Assembly (NCBI RefSeq): GCF_003013405.1
Contig: NZ_PXZL01000008.1
Coordinates: 1 to 64,000 of the forward strand
Length of the DNA stretch: 64,000 bases
Direction: 5' to 3'
DNA from: Brevibacillus formosus
GTDB lineage: Bacteria; Bacillota; Bacilli; Brevibacillales; Brevibacillaceae
A program made the translations under genes and the position numbers. The notes under the pieces were generated by a model. It saw only the letters and a program-made list of their open reading frames with translations, searched no databases and was not told the origin of the DNA. Positions 34,088 through 43,110 of the stretch are shown in pieces (within the stretch, counting starts at the first letter, position 1; each line of letters begins with the position of its first letter).

Positions 34088-35155
34088 TTATTTCTTTGCC
34101 GGAGCATCATTTTTGGACTGCGGGATGTTGAATTTCGTAATGAGCTTGTCCAGCTCGCTCTTGGTGAAAGTATCGTACGCTTTCTCCAAAGAGCTCGCGC
34201 GGAGCTGTTCTTTCATCTCATCAAAGGTCTTTTCTTTGCGATTCTCGACCTTAATAATATGGTAACCAAAATTAGTTTTTACTGGCGGGCCAACTTCGCC
34301 GACTTTTTGTGTCAGGGATGCTTCTTTAAATTCTTGTACCCATTGCGTTACATCCGCATTTTCGTACAAGCCGCCAGATTGCTTGCTGCCTGGGTCATCT
34401 GTGAACTCTGTTGCCAGCTTCGCGAAGTCCTCACCCTTTTTCAGGCGCGCTACCAAGTCGTTGGAGATTTTCAACGCCTCTTCTGGTGTGCGCTTTTCGG
34501 TAGAGATCAGGATGTGGCGAACAGAAGCAACAGTACGGGAAGCTTTGTCCATTTGATCATAGGTTTGCTTCAGCGTAGCATCGCCGATATTCTTTTTCAT
34601 CACATTGATGGACTGGTTGATCAGGTCCATCTGATTGATGATCATGTCCTTGGTTACGCCTTGGCCTTCCATGAGCTTGGTGAACTGAGCTTCATCCTTG
34701 CCCAAAAAGCCCATGTACTGTGTTTTAATTTTGTCGAAAGTTTTCTCAGCGAGTTCTTTGGACTCTTTTTTCATGGCCTCGTCGGAACGGCTAGCCAAAA
34801 CCTTGGTAGCTGTGTACTCACGAGCAAAAGCCTTCAGTGCGTTGCTATCAGCCATTTCAATCATAGTACCTTGTTGCGGGTTCATGAAGTTAATGACACG
34901 CAGGAACTCTTCGAACTCTTTTCCTGTTACAGTTCCTCCCTGATACTCCACAACAACCGCTTTCTGGTCTGCTGCGTAAGGCAGAGTGAGTTTAGGGAAT
35001 TGTACCAAAGGATCGTTAGCAGCTTGATTGCTGCCATCTGTCTGATTCGCTGGAGTTTTTGTTTCTTGTTTCGCTTCTTCTGCTTTTCCGCCGCAACCAG
35101 CCATGAGTGCCACGACCAGAACAGCCGAAGATAGAATCGCTACAGAACGTTTCAT
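34088..35155 (-). CDS. PrsA-like peptidylprolyl isomerase lipoprotein (parvulin type)
   Basis: This is an extracytoplasmic foldase of 355 aa. Lipobox LMAGCG makes Cys21 the lipidated residue. A Gln/Asn/Ala linker and an N-terminal SurA-like helical part (about 60-205) precede the parvulin domain (about 210-305): VRHILISTEKRTPEEA, GEDFAKLATEFTDDPGSKQSGGLYE, TNFGYHIIKVENR. It would help secreted proteins fold at the membrane-wall interface. It is transcribed between mfd and spoVT, a spot not used for prsA in B. subtilis. Confidence 0.9.
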   Translation of the reverse strand: MKRSVAILSSAVLVVALMAGCGGKAEEAKQETKTPANQTDGSNQAANDPLVQFPKLTLPYAADQKAVVVEYQGGTVTGKEFEEFLRVINFMNPQQGTMIEMADSNALKAFAREYTATKVLASRSDEAMKKESKELAEKTFDKIKTQYMGFLGKDEAQFTKLMEGQGVTKDMIINQMDLINQSINVMKKNIGDATLKQTYDQMDKASRTVASVRHILISTEKRTPEEALKISNDLVARLKKGEDFAKLATEFTDDPGSKQSGGLYENADVTQWVQEFKEASLTQKVGEVGPPVKTNFGYHIIKVENRKEKTFDEMKEQLRASSLEKAYDTFTKSELDKLITKFNIPQSKNDAPAKK

Positions 35156-35195
35156 AAATAAGGTTCTCCCTTCCCGGGCAAGCCCATTTTGTCAG

Positions 35196-38100
35196 TTAAG
35201 ACACAGGGCTCTCCGTACCGGTGTCTCTTCGCACCTGGTGAAATTGACGCAGCAGCTTTTCAACCAACTGCACGCCCTCATCTTCCTTTAACCCTTTTAC
35301 TTTAACAGCAATCGTGATCTGTTGTCCACCCGACAGCCCAACCCTCTTGCTCCAGTTACTGGTAAGTGCAAACAAAGCTCCACCATCGATGTTGTTGTTC
35401 TGACTAGGGTGCAGGAGCAATTTAATCTCGTCTGGATTCTTTTGGCTAATTTCGGTGATGTGGTGCTTCAAGGCATACACACGCAAACGGGAAATAGTCA
35501 ACAGATTATCAACCGGCTTCGGAACTGGCCCAAAACGGTCCAGCAGCTCCTCTGCCAAATCGTCGACGTCTTCCAAGGTAGACACTGCGACAAACTTTTT
35601 GTACATCTCGATTTTTTGTCGGCTGTCCGTAATGTACATCGACGGAATATAGGCATCCAGTTGCAGATTGATCTCCACAGGTGTGACAATTTCCTGTTTG
35701 ACTTCGCCCTTCAGCTCATCAATGGCTTCTTTCAGCATCTGGCTGTACAAGTCGAATCCGACCGTATTGATAAAACCATGCTGCTCCGCACCCAGCAAAT
35801 TACCCGCTCCACGAATGGACAAGTCACGCATCGCGATTTTGAAACCAGAGCCGAGCTCGGTAAATTCCTTGATGGCTTGCAGACGTTTTTCCGCTACCTC
35901 TGTCAGCACCTTGTCCCGTTGATACGTAAAGTAAGCGTACGCAATTCGATTGGAACGACCTACACGTCCACGCAGCTGATACAGCTGAGACAAGCCCATT
36001 TTATCTGCATTGTAAATAATCAGCGTATTGACGTTCGGAATGTCCACCCCGGTCTCAATGATCGTCGTGCTGACCAATACGTCAAAATTCCCTTCCAAAA
36101 AGTCGAGAATAACGCCTTCCAGCTCGCTTTCGTTCATCTGTCCATGCGCTACAGCGATGCGTGCGTCAGGAACGAGCATGGAGATCTGCTCCGCCATCTG
36201 TTCGATTCCTTGTACTTGGTTGTAGAGGAAGAACACTTGCCCATCACGAGCCAGCTCACGCTCAATTGCTTCGCGAACGAGAGCAGGGCTGTAATCCATC
36301 ACATACGTCTGCACAGGAAAACGATTTTCTGGCGGCGTTTCGATGACAGACAAATCACGCACACCGAGCATCGACATGTGCAAGGTACGTGGAATCGGAG
36401 TAGCGGTCAGAGTCATGACATCCACATTCGTTTTAATCTGCTTCAGCTTTTCCTTGTGGCTCACACCGAAGCGCTGCTCCTCGTCTACGATTAACAGACC
36501 GAGCTCGCGGAATGTCAGGTCCTTGGAAAGCAGACGGTGTGTACCGATGACGACATCGACTGTGCCTTCCTTCAGTCCTTTTAGTGTGGCATTCTGCTCT
36601 TTGCGCGAACGGAATCGACTCAATACCTCCACGCGGATCGGATATTCCGCAAAACGCTCACGGAACGTCTCGTAATGCTGCTGAGCCAGAATCGTAGTTG
36701 GAACCAAGACAGCTACCTGTTTTCCGTCCATGACAGCCTTGAAGGCAGCACGAATCGCAACCTCTGTCTTCCCGTAACCCACGTCCCCACAAACAAGGCG
36801 ATCCATCGGACGTTTACGCTCCATGTCCGCTTTCACTTCCGAAATCGCGCGGAGCTGGTCTTGTGTTTCCTGATACGGGAACATCGCCTCAAATTCACGC
36901 TGCTCTGCCGTGTCGGGAGAGAATGTATGACCGACAGCCGCTTCGCGGGCTGCATACAGCTTGATCAAATCTTCGGCGATATCCTTTACAGACGACTGGA
37001 CTTTGTTTTTGACGCGTTTCCACTCGCTGCCGCCCAAGCTGTAAATCTTCGGCTGTGCCTCTTCACTCGCCACGTACTTCTGCACATGGTCGATTTGATC
37101 AATCGGAACAAACAGACTGTCTCCTGCCGCGTATTGAATATGAAGGTAATCTTTATGAATTCCGAGAATTTCCTTGGTTTCAATTCCAAGGTATTTTCCA
37201 ATCCCGTGATTCACATGCACGACGAAATCACCGGGCTTGAGCTCGAGGTAGTTTTTGATCCGCTCCGCGTTGTTCATCGTCTGCTGAACTTTGCGCGCCT
37301 TGCGCTGTTTTGCGGTAAATACTTCACCTTCCGTAATAACAACCAGCTTGTTTAGCGGCAGCTCAAAGCCTGTCTGGAGGTTTCCTAAAATGATCGTAGG
37401 ACGCCCCGGCGGCACCGTTTCGACTGCATCTGTTAAAACATCCGCTTCCATCTCGTAGTCATGCAAGACACGCTCAAGTCGCTTTGCACGCTCCAAATCA
37501 GCTGCGACAAAGACGATCTGATCCTGGGACTTCTTCCAACGAGCCAGCTCTGTTTTCAGCACATTCATCTGGCCATGGAAGTTTTGCATGGTACGACAAG
37601 TCAGATTCACGATGTTTTGCGGTTGGGTCTTCGGTGATTGTCTCAAAAATAGGGAGAGGTAAACGATCTGGCGCTTTTTCGTCGCCACGATCTCGTCGTA
37701 CGTGCGCGACAGGCTGAGATTGGACATATATTCGCCCTGGACGATGCGTCCTGTCAACCATTCCCCTTCTTCTTTTTGCAATTGCGCTGCCGTATCCAAC
37801 ACACGAGAAGGCTCATCAACGATCAGCAAGGTATCGGAAGGCATATAGGACAATAATGTATCGCCAGTCGGGTAAATGACAGAGATGTATGAATACAACT
37901 GTGCAAAACGCTGTCCCTGCTTCATTCTCTCTGCATCAGAGCCGATTCGCTCCATGACTTTTTCCTTGGCAGCCCCATCCTTTAAATTGGCGATGGTTTC
38001 CCCCAGCTTTTGTTCTAAGCGAACAGCCGATTCCTGCAATAACGGAGTCGAAGCGATCATTTCTTTTGCCGGACCGAGAATATACGTTTGGACGGATTCC

Positions 38101-38744
38101 AATGACCGTTGGGAGAGCATGTCAAACGTACGGATCGAATCGATCTCCACATCAAAAAGCTCAATCCGCACCGGCCACTCCGAATCGATCGGATACAAGT
38201 CGATAATTCCACCGCGAATACTCATTTCTCCCTTGCGCTCGACCATGTCCACTCGCTCATAGCCAAGCTCAATACATCGGAGCAAAAAGGACTCGATATC
38301 GAGCTCATCACCGACGGACAACTGAATCTGTGCTTCCTTCCATACTTGCGGAGGAACGACCAAGCGACGCAAGCCAGCAAAAGGTGCAACCAAAAAACCC
38401 GTAAAGCCTTGGGCCAGACGGTTGAATACATGAATTCGCTGCGCCAGCATCTCAGGGCTGGCAATGGCAAGCTCAGAGCCAATCAGCTCATTACCGGGAT
38501 AAAGCAACACCTGATCAGAGGGAACCAACTCGATCAAATCTTCGTATACTTTTTGTGCTTGGTACATGTTATGCGTCACAACACAGACCGGACGATCTGA
38601 CATTTGTTGTAATGACGCCATCAATACTTGCCGGGCGGAACCAGCTAAGCCAGAGACAAGCTGCTCATGTAGTCCCTTCTCCAAACCAGCCACGATTGTC
38701 CCGACGTTCGTGTCCTGTTTCATCGGGTTAATGATGACTTGCAT
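35196..38744 (-). CDS. mfd: Transcription-repair coupling factor
   Basis: Mfd pushes stalled RNA polymerase off damaged DNA and recruits UvrA. The 1182 aa show the UvrB-homology N-terminal region (1-350), the RNA polymerase-interacting domain (about 490-560, KPGDFVVHVNHGIGKY), the SF2 translocase motifs (GDVGYGKTEVAIRAA, LIVDEEQRFGV, TLTATPIPRTLHM, QLRGRVGRS) and the C-terminal TRCF domain. ATG 38744 has AGGGG 8 bp upstream. It is preceded by fin and pth, as in B. subtilis. Confidence 0.97.
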   Translation of the reverse strand: MQVIINPMKQDTNVGTIVAGLEKGLHEQLVSGLAGSARQVLMASLQQMSDRPVCVVTHNMYQAQKVYEDLIELVPSDQVLLYPGNELIGSELAIASPEMLAQRIHVFNRLAQGFTGFLVAPFAGLRRLVVPPQVWKEAQIQLSVGDELDIESFLLRCIELGYERVDMVERKGEMSIRGGIIDLYPIDSEWPVRIELFDVEIDSIRTFDMLSQRSLESVQTYILGPAKEMIASTPLLQESAVRLEQKLGETIANLKDGAAKEKVMERIGSDAERMKQGQRFAQLYSYISVIYPTGDTLLSYMPSDTLLIVDEPSRVLDTAAQLQKEEGEWLTGRIVQGEYMSNLSLSRTYDEIVATKKRQIVYLSLFLRQSPKTQPQNIVNLTCRTMQNFHGQMNVLKTELARWKKSQDQIVFVAADLERAKRLERVLHDYEMEADVLTDAVETVPPGRPTIILGNLQTGFELPLNKLVVITEGEVFTAKQRKARKVQQTMNNAERIKNYLELKPGDFVVHVNHGIGKYLGIETKEILGIHKDYLHIQYAAGDSLFVPIDQIDHVQKYVASEEAQPKIYSLGGSEWKRVKNKVQSSVKDIAEDLIKLYAAREAAVGHTFSPDTAEQREFEAMFPYQETQDQLRAISEVKADMERKRPMDRLVCGDVGYGKTEVAIRAAFKAVMDGKQVAVLVPTTILAQQHYETFRERFAEYPIRVEVLSRFRSRKEQNATLKGLKEGTVDVVIGTHRLLSKDLTFRELGLLIVDEEQRFGVSHKEKLKQIKTNVDVMTLTATPIPRTLHMSMLGVRDLSVIETPPENRFPVQTYVMDYSPALVREAIERELARDGQVFFLYNQVQGIEQMAEQISMLVPDARIAVAHGQMNESELEGVILDFLEGNFDVLVSTTIIETGVDIPNVNTLIIYNADKMGLSQLYQLRGRVGRSNRIAYAYFTYQRDKVLTEVAEKRLQAIKEFTELGSGFKIAMRDLSIRGAGNLLGAEQHGFINTVGFDLYSQMLKEAIDELKGEVKQEIVTPVEINLQLDAYIPSMYITDSRQKIEMYKKFVAVSTLEDVDDLAEELLDRFGPVPKPVDNLLTISRLRVYALKHHITEISQKNPDEIKLLLHPSQNNNIDGGALFALTSNWSKRVGLSGGQQITIAVKVKGLKEDEGVQLVEKLLRQFHQVRRDTGTESPVS

Positions 38745-38824
38745 TCACTAATCCCCTCTCTAATTCTTCTGTCAACTAAAATCAGAGCTTCGCTTACGTT
38801 CACAACAACCGCAGGTCAGCCATG

Positions 38825-38856
38825 CGAAAAGAAGCCTTAGCTCCCCAAGCTAAGGC
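38825..38856 (-). terminator. Terminator of the pth-fin unit
   Basis: GCCTTAGCT (38834-38842) and AGCTAAGGC (38848-38856) form a perfect 9-bp stem; on the minus strand TTCTTTTC follows. mfd begins 80 bp downstream. Confidence 0.82.
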
Positions 38857-38890
38857 CTTGTCAGTGCAAGCCTTCCTAATGCGTATCCAC

Positions 38891-39121
38891 TTATTGAAGT
38901 GGGTTTCCGACTAGCGAAAGCTCTGGATGCTGAATCAGCGCTTCACGGCAATAGTCGCACGTGATGCTGACGACCGTATCTCCACTTTGTTCTCTCGATA
39001 TTATAAGAGCACGTTCCTCCGGGGTCAAGGAATCAAACCCGAGCTGCGCTTCTGTTACTTGCGATTCGTCAAATTCTGCAATCTTCATGCCGCAGCAACG
39101 ACATGTATAGCGTATGCTCAT
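38891..39121 (-). CDS. fin: Anti-sigma-F factor Fin
   Basis: This 76-aa zinc-ribbon-like protein has CRCCGMK near the N-terminus and CDYCREAL near the C-terminus. Fin (YabK) binds RNA polymerase in the forespore and helps switch from sigma-F to sigma-G. Its size and Cys pattern agree with the B. subtilis protein, and it lies between pth and mfd as there. Confidence 0.93.
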   Translation of the reverse strand: MSIRYTCRCCGMKIAEFDESQVTEAQLGFDSLTPEERALIISREQSGDTVVSITCDYCREALIQHPELSLVGNPLQ

Positions 39122-39182
39122 GCATATACCACCCCCATACTGTTCCTATCGATTAGTATGGACGACTGGGTGGGAAATCATA

Positions 39183-39752
39183 CTACTTCTTCAAGCTGTT
39201 GTAATGGTTCATGACCTTTAAAAACGACTCTCTTGTCCACATGGCGCATGCATCAGCAGCCAAGCCCACCGCTTCTTGAATGTCGGCTCTTTCTGCCACT
39301 GGAAACGTATTCAAAACATAGTCACTGACGCTCCGCCCTGGTTCAGGACGACTGATTCCTACTTTGATCCGTTTAAACTCCTGTGTGCCCAAATGCTGAA
39401 TCATCGACTTGATGCCGTTGTGCCCACCAGCGCTGCCTTTTTCTCGTAGACGAAGATGTCCGGTCGGCAAATCAAGATCGTCGTAGATGACGACGAGATC
39501 GTCCGGAATCAGCTTGTAGAACTTGAGGACTTCCGCTACCGATTCACCGGAGAGATTCATGTACGTCTGCGGTTTCACCAGCAGTACCTTCTCCCCTTCG
39601 ATGCGTCCTTCGCCCACGAGTGCACGAAACTTGTTTTGCGTAACAGGAATTCCCCATTTGTCGCTAATCTTATCTATGGCCATAAAGCCAGCATTATGTC
39701 TGGTGTCTTCATATTTTTTGCCGGGATTACCCAATCCGATTATGACTTTCAC
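39183..39752 (-). CDS. pth: Peptidyl-tRNA hydrolase
   Basis: Pth (SpoVC) frees tRNA from prematurely released peptidyl-tRNA. The 189-aa protein has GLGNPGKKYEDTRHNAGF with the catalytic His (residue 20), PQTYMNLSGESV, DDLDLPTG and GSAGGHNGIKSM. The start is GTG 39752, with GGAGG 8 bp upstream. Confidence 0.97.
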   Translation of the reverse strand: MKVIIGLGNPGKKYEDTRHNAGFMAIDKISDKWGIPVTQNKFRALVGEGRIEGEKVLLVKPQTYMNLSGESVAEVLKFYKLIPDDLVVIYDDLDLPTGHLRLREKGSAGGHNGIKSMIQHLGTQEFKRIKVGISRPEPGRSVSDYVLNTFPVAERADIQEAVGLAADACAMWTRESFLKVMNHYNSLKK

Positions 39753-39808
39753 GCTTATTCCCTCCTACTCTCTCCCCATTGTACTCGAATGGTTACGTGA
39801 ACAAAAGT

Positions 39809-39846
39809 AGAAGGGCAGAGATGAAATCACCTCGCCCTTCTTTTTC
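39809..39846 (-). terminator. Terminator of ctc
   Basis: AGAAGGGC (39809-39816) and GCCCTTCT (39834-39841) enclose a loop with a smaller GAG/CTC pair; on the minus strand the stem is followed by A/T-rich sequence, and in the other direction by TTTTT. It could act for both directions. Confidence 0.7.
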
Positions 39847-39857
39847 ATGCCATGATT

Positions 39858-40466
39858 TTATTCGTTCGCTGTTCCTGCTTTTTCAGCCACTGCCTCTGCT
39901 TCTTGCTCTGCATCAATTGATTCATCGGACTTGACCTTCACAGGCAGTACACTGATCAGCACTTCTGTGGATTCGAGCCCCAAATCTATTCCAGGTGGGA
40001 CATTCAGATCCGAAACCAGCACGACATCCCCAATATTCAATCCATCGACATCGACCAGGAACGATTCTGGTATATTACCTGGCAAGCAAGTCACTTCCAC
40101 ACTGTGGCGGATAAGGGTAGCCACACCCAATTCCGGATCTCCTGTCATAAGGACAGGGACAGACGTGTGTATTTTTTCATTCATATTGATCTTCTTAAAA
40201 TCTGCATGCAATATGTTCCCCTGCAAAGGATCCCGTTGCAGCTCATAAACCATAACATCGTGGGTGTTCCCGTCTACACTTAACCGGAATGGCTTGTTCG
40301 TGGCTTGGTGACGCAGGGCAGCATCCAGATCTCTTCCTTTGACCTGAATCGGCTTGTTGCCCATATCGCTGCCGTACATAATACCAGGAACCCAACCTTC
40401 ATTGCGCAGTACCTTTACAGCATTGCCTGTCTTTTTTTCGCGAGACTGTGCCTGTAATTGTTCCAC
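39858..40466 (-). CDS. ctc: 50S ribosomal protein bL25 (general stress protein Ctc)
   Basis: This is the long TL5/CTC form of bL25, 202 aa, which binds 5S rRNA. The N-terminal L25 domain (1-92; AQSREKKTGNAVKVLRNEG) precedes the beta-barrel CTC domain and an acidic tail. In B. subtilis ctc is under sigma-B. The start is GTG 40466. Its AAGGAGG is part of the 3' arm of a terminator-like hairpin, and the eight T of that terminator form the whole spacer to the start codon. Confidence 0.96.
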   Translation of the reverse strand: MEQLQAQSREKKTGNAVKVLRNEGWVPGIMYGSDMGNKPIQVKGRDLDAALRHQATNKPFRLSVDGNTHDVMVYELQRDPLQGNILHADFKKINMNEKIHTSVPVLMTGDPELGVATLIRHSVEVTCLPGNIPESFLVDVDGLNIGDVVLVSDLNVPPGIDLGLESTEVLISVLPVKVKSDESIDAEQEAEAVAEKAGTANE

Positions 40467-40528
40467 AAAAAAAACCTCCTTCGGACTGCTAGTAAAAGTT
40501 TCCTCACTAGCTTGTCCATCGGAGGTTT
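40467..40528 (-). promoter_or_regulatory. Terminator/SD-sequestering hairpin before ctc
   Basis: On the minus strand AAACCTCC (plus 40521-40528) pairs with GGAGGTTT (plus 40472-40479). Inside, GGAC pairs with GTCC (40514-40517 with 40483-40486) and GCTAGT with ACTAGC (40506-40511 with 40488-40493). The 3' arm contains the ctc Shine-Dalgarno, and T8 follows, then GTG. It would end prs transcription and hide the ctc ribosome-binding site in any read-through RNA. Confidence 0.7.
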
Positions 40529-40532
40529 AGTT

Positions 40533-40553
40533 CAATCCCCTAACAGGGGATTG
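40533..40553 (-). other. 8-bp hairpin just after prs
   Basis: CAATCCCC (40533-40540) and GGGGATTG (40546-40553) are perfect with a 5-nt loop. It starts 4 bp after the prs stop codon and 4 bp before the ctc leader hairpin begins. It lacks its own T-run, so it may protect the prs mRNA end or switch with the next hairpin. Confidence 0.6.
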
Positions 40554-40557
40554 TCTA

Positions 40558-41508
40558 TTAATCGAACAACTTGCTTACGGAAAGCTCTTCGTGAACACGA
40601 ATGATTGCTTCACCAATGATTGGCGCTACGGAAAGAACAGTAATCTTATCGATAATTTGTTCTTCTGTCAGCGGGATCGAGTTGGTCACAATCAGTTCCT
40701 TGATCTTCGAGTTAGCAATACGCTCGATAGCAGGACCAGACAGAACTGGGTGCGTGCAGCATGCATATACTTCACGTGCGCCTGCTTCTACAAGTGCATT
40801 AGCAGCCAGTGTAATCGTTCCAGCAGTATCGATAATATCGTCGATGATGATCGCTGTTTTGCCTTCGATGTTACCTACAATGTTCATTACTTCAGCTACG
40901 TTTGGTTCTGGGCGGCGTTTGTCAATAATGGCAATAGGCGCTTCCAGACGTTCTGCCAATTTACGAGCACGGGTCACTCCACCGTGGTCTGGAGATACGA
41001 CAACGATATCTTCCAGACCTTTTTCAGAGAAGTGTTTACCCAAGATAGGCACACCCAGCAGATGATCTACCGGAATATCGAAGAAGCCTTGGATTTGTGT
41101 TGCGTGCAGATCCATCGTAATCACACGTTGTGCACCCGCTGTCTCGATCAGGTTCGCAACCAGCTTAGCCGTGATTGGATCGCGTGCACGTGCTTTACGA
41201 TCTTGACGAGCATAACCGTAGTAAGGAATGACCACGTTGATACTCTTAGCCGAAGCGCGCTTCAATGCATCGACCATGACCAAAAGCTCCATCAAATGCT
41301 CATTAACGGGAGCAGACGTTGGCTGAATGACAAATACGTCACAACCGCGAACGCTTTCATTGAGTTTGAGTTGGCATTCGCCATCACTAAAGCGCACTAC
41401 TTGTGCGTTTCCGAGTGGTACGCCGATGTGTTCGGCGATTTCTTTTGCCAGTTCCGGGTTTGCGTTGCACGTAAATACCTTCAGTTTTGGGTCGCGGTAG
41501 TTAGCCAT
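40558..41508 (-). CDS. prs: Ribose-phosphate pyrophosphokinase (PRPP synthase)
   Basis: Prs makes PRPP from ribose 5-phosphate and ATP, feeding NAD (nadC), purine (hpt, purR) and other pathways. The 316-aa class I enzyme has [36 protein letters not shown], the [12 protein letters not shown] segment and the PRPP-binding loop [13 protein letters not shown]. It lies 21 bp after glmU, as in B. subtilis. Confidence 0.97.
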   Translation of the reverse strand: MANYRDPKLKVFTCNANPELAKEIAEHIGVPLGNAQVVRFSDGECQLKLNESVRGCDVFVIQPTSAPVNEHLMELLVMVDALKRASAKSINVVIPYYGYARQDRKARARDPITAKLVANLIETAGAQRVITMDLHATQIQGFFDIPVDHLLGVPILGKHFSEKGLEDIVVVSPDHGGVTRARKLAERLEAPIAIIDKRRPEPNVAEVMNIVGNIEGKTAIIIDDIIDTAGTITLAANALVEAGAREVYACCTHPVLSGPAIERIANSKIKELIVTNSIPLTEEQIIDKITVLSVAPIIGEAIIRVHEELSVSKLFD

Positions 41509-41529
41509 GATCTTCTCAAGAACCTCCCG

Positions 41530-42915
41530 TTATGATTGCTTTTTGCCCTTGCGAGGCATTTTGTTCGCGTAATCGATTTTATTTACTTGACGCTCACGTG
41601 CGATCGCAAGCGCATTATCTGGCACATCTTGATTAATGGTCGATCCTGCAGCTACATAAGCATTTTGTCCAACTGTAACTGGCGCAACCAGATTGCTGTT
41701 GCATCCGATGAATGCTCCATCTTTTACTGTTGTTTTATGCTTCACTGCGCCATCATAGTTGACGGTAATCGTTCCACAGCCAATATTGACTCCGTCTCCG
41801 ATCTCCGCATCTCCTACATAGCTGAGATGAGGAACCTTCGTACCGTCACCAATTTTCGCATTTTTCAATTCCACGAAATCACCGATTTTGGCATTGCTTC
41901 CAATCTGTGATCCTGGTCGAACATAAGCAAATGGCCCAACAGATGAATTGCTTTCGACACTCGAATCAACCATCACCGAGTAAGAAATGGTCACGCCACT
42001 CGCTACTTCTACATTCGTCAGATCCGCTTGGGGCCCGATTACACAATCAGCTCCAACGGTTGTTTGTCCACGCAGGAAAGAACCCGGGTGAATCACGGTA
42101 TCTGGCTCAATCTTCACATCCGCTTCGATATACGTAGAAGCTGGATCGATGATTGTCACACCATTTCGCATGTGACCAGTCATAATACGTTTTTTCATGT
42201 AGGCTTCTGCTTCCGATAGCTGTACACGATCGTTCACACCCATCGTTTCCTCCGGGTCAACCGCTTCGTATCCAACTACCTTTTCACCTGCTTCACGCAA
42301 AATACCGACAACGTCTGTTACATAGTATTCGCCTTGTGCGTTGTCATTTTTCACTTCCGCCAAGGCTTTCCATAATTTTCGGTTGTCATAGCAGTATATG
42401 CCCGTATTAATTTCTCTGATCGCCCGTTCCGCTTCCGTAGCGTCCTTATGTTCCACGATTCGCAATACTTCGCCCGCCTCATTGCGCACGATACGCCCAT
42501 AACCTGTTGCGTCAGGTAACACGGCGGTTAATACGGTTGCAGCCGCTTGCTGCTCCTCGTGATAGGTCAGCAAGGCCGACAACGTAGTCGCTGACAAGAG
42601 GGGAACGTCTCCATATAAAAGAAACGTAGTTCCTTCTTTATCCTGTAAAAACGGCGCTGCCTGCGAAACGGCATGTGCCGTTCCCAACTGTTCTTCTTGC
42701 AGTGCATAAGTGACGTCCTCGCCTAGCTTGGCACGGACAGCGTCAGCACCATGACCTACGACGACAACGATATCCTGGACCTGCATGGACGCCATCGTAT
42801 CGACTACATGCTGAACCATAGGCTTTCCGCACACAGGGTGCAGGACTTTGTACAGCTTCGATTTCATCCGTGTACCCTGACCAGCAGCCAGAACCACGGC
42901 ATGGATCTTAGACAT
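41530..42915 (-). CDS. glmU: Bifunctional UDP-N-acetylglucosamine pyrophosphorylase / glucosamine-1-phosphate N-acetyltransferase
   Basis: GlmU makes UDP-GlcNAc for peptidoglycan and teichoic acid. In 461 aa it joins the uridyltransferase domain (residues 1-228; VVLAAGQGTRMKSKLYK, LYGDVPLL) to a left-handed beta-helix acetyltransferase (residues 250-461; repeated hexapeptides such as IGSNAKIGDFVELKNAKIG). I chose ATG 42915, with GGAGGG 5 bp upstream; a longer frame to 42942 lacks a site. It is the first gene of glmU-prs. Confidence 0.97.
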   Translation of the reverse strand: MSKIHAVVLAAGQGTRMKSKLYKVLHPVCGKPMVQHVVDTMASMQVQDIVVVVGHGADAVRAKLGEDVTYALQEEQLGTAHAVSQAAPFLQDKEGTTFLLYGDVPLLSATTLSALLTYHEEQQAAATVLTAVLPDATGYGRIVRNEAGEVLRIVEHKDATEAERAIREINTGIYCYDNRKLWKALAEVKNDNAQGEYYVTDVVGILREAGEKVVGYEAVDPEETMGVNDRVQLSEAEAYMKKRIMTGHMRNGVTIIDPASTYIEADVKIEPDTVIHPGSFLRGQTTVGADCVIGPQADLTNVEVASGVTISYSVMVDSSVESNSSVGPFAYVRPGSQIGSNAKIGDFVELKNAKIGDGTKVPHLSYVGDAEIGDGVNIGCGTITVNYDGAVKHKTTVKDGAFIGCNSNLVAPVTVGQNAYVAAGSTINQDVPDNALAIARERQVNKIDYANKMPRKGKKQS

Positions 42916-43110
42916 GTCAACCCTCCATCGTAGAAGTTCCACAATGACTATATCCTAATTCATATGTGAATTTCAAGACAATCGATACAGGATTATCACT
43001 GATTCCTTGCATTGCCAGTAGTTAGACACATGGCAGACAACATTTAATTTTCTGACAGAAATGTGATATATTGTTTGGCGAAAGGGGTTATTTGAAGGAG
43101 GTAGGATGAG

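Noticed and set aside
33962..35134. 390-codon open frame on the plus strand opposite the PrsA-like gene
   Set aside because: It has no domain, no start signal and runs through the terminator of the minus-strand gene, whose lipoprotein and parvulin motifs are clear.
42943..43110. Zur box upstream of the G3E GTPase
   Set aside because: I looked for inverted ATCGTAAT halves and found none with acceptable match; only ordinary AT-rich sequence is present.
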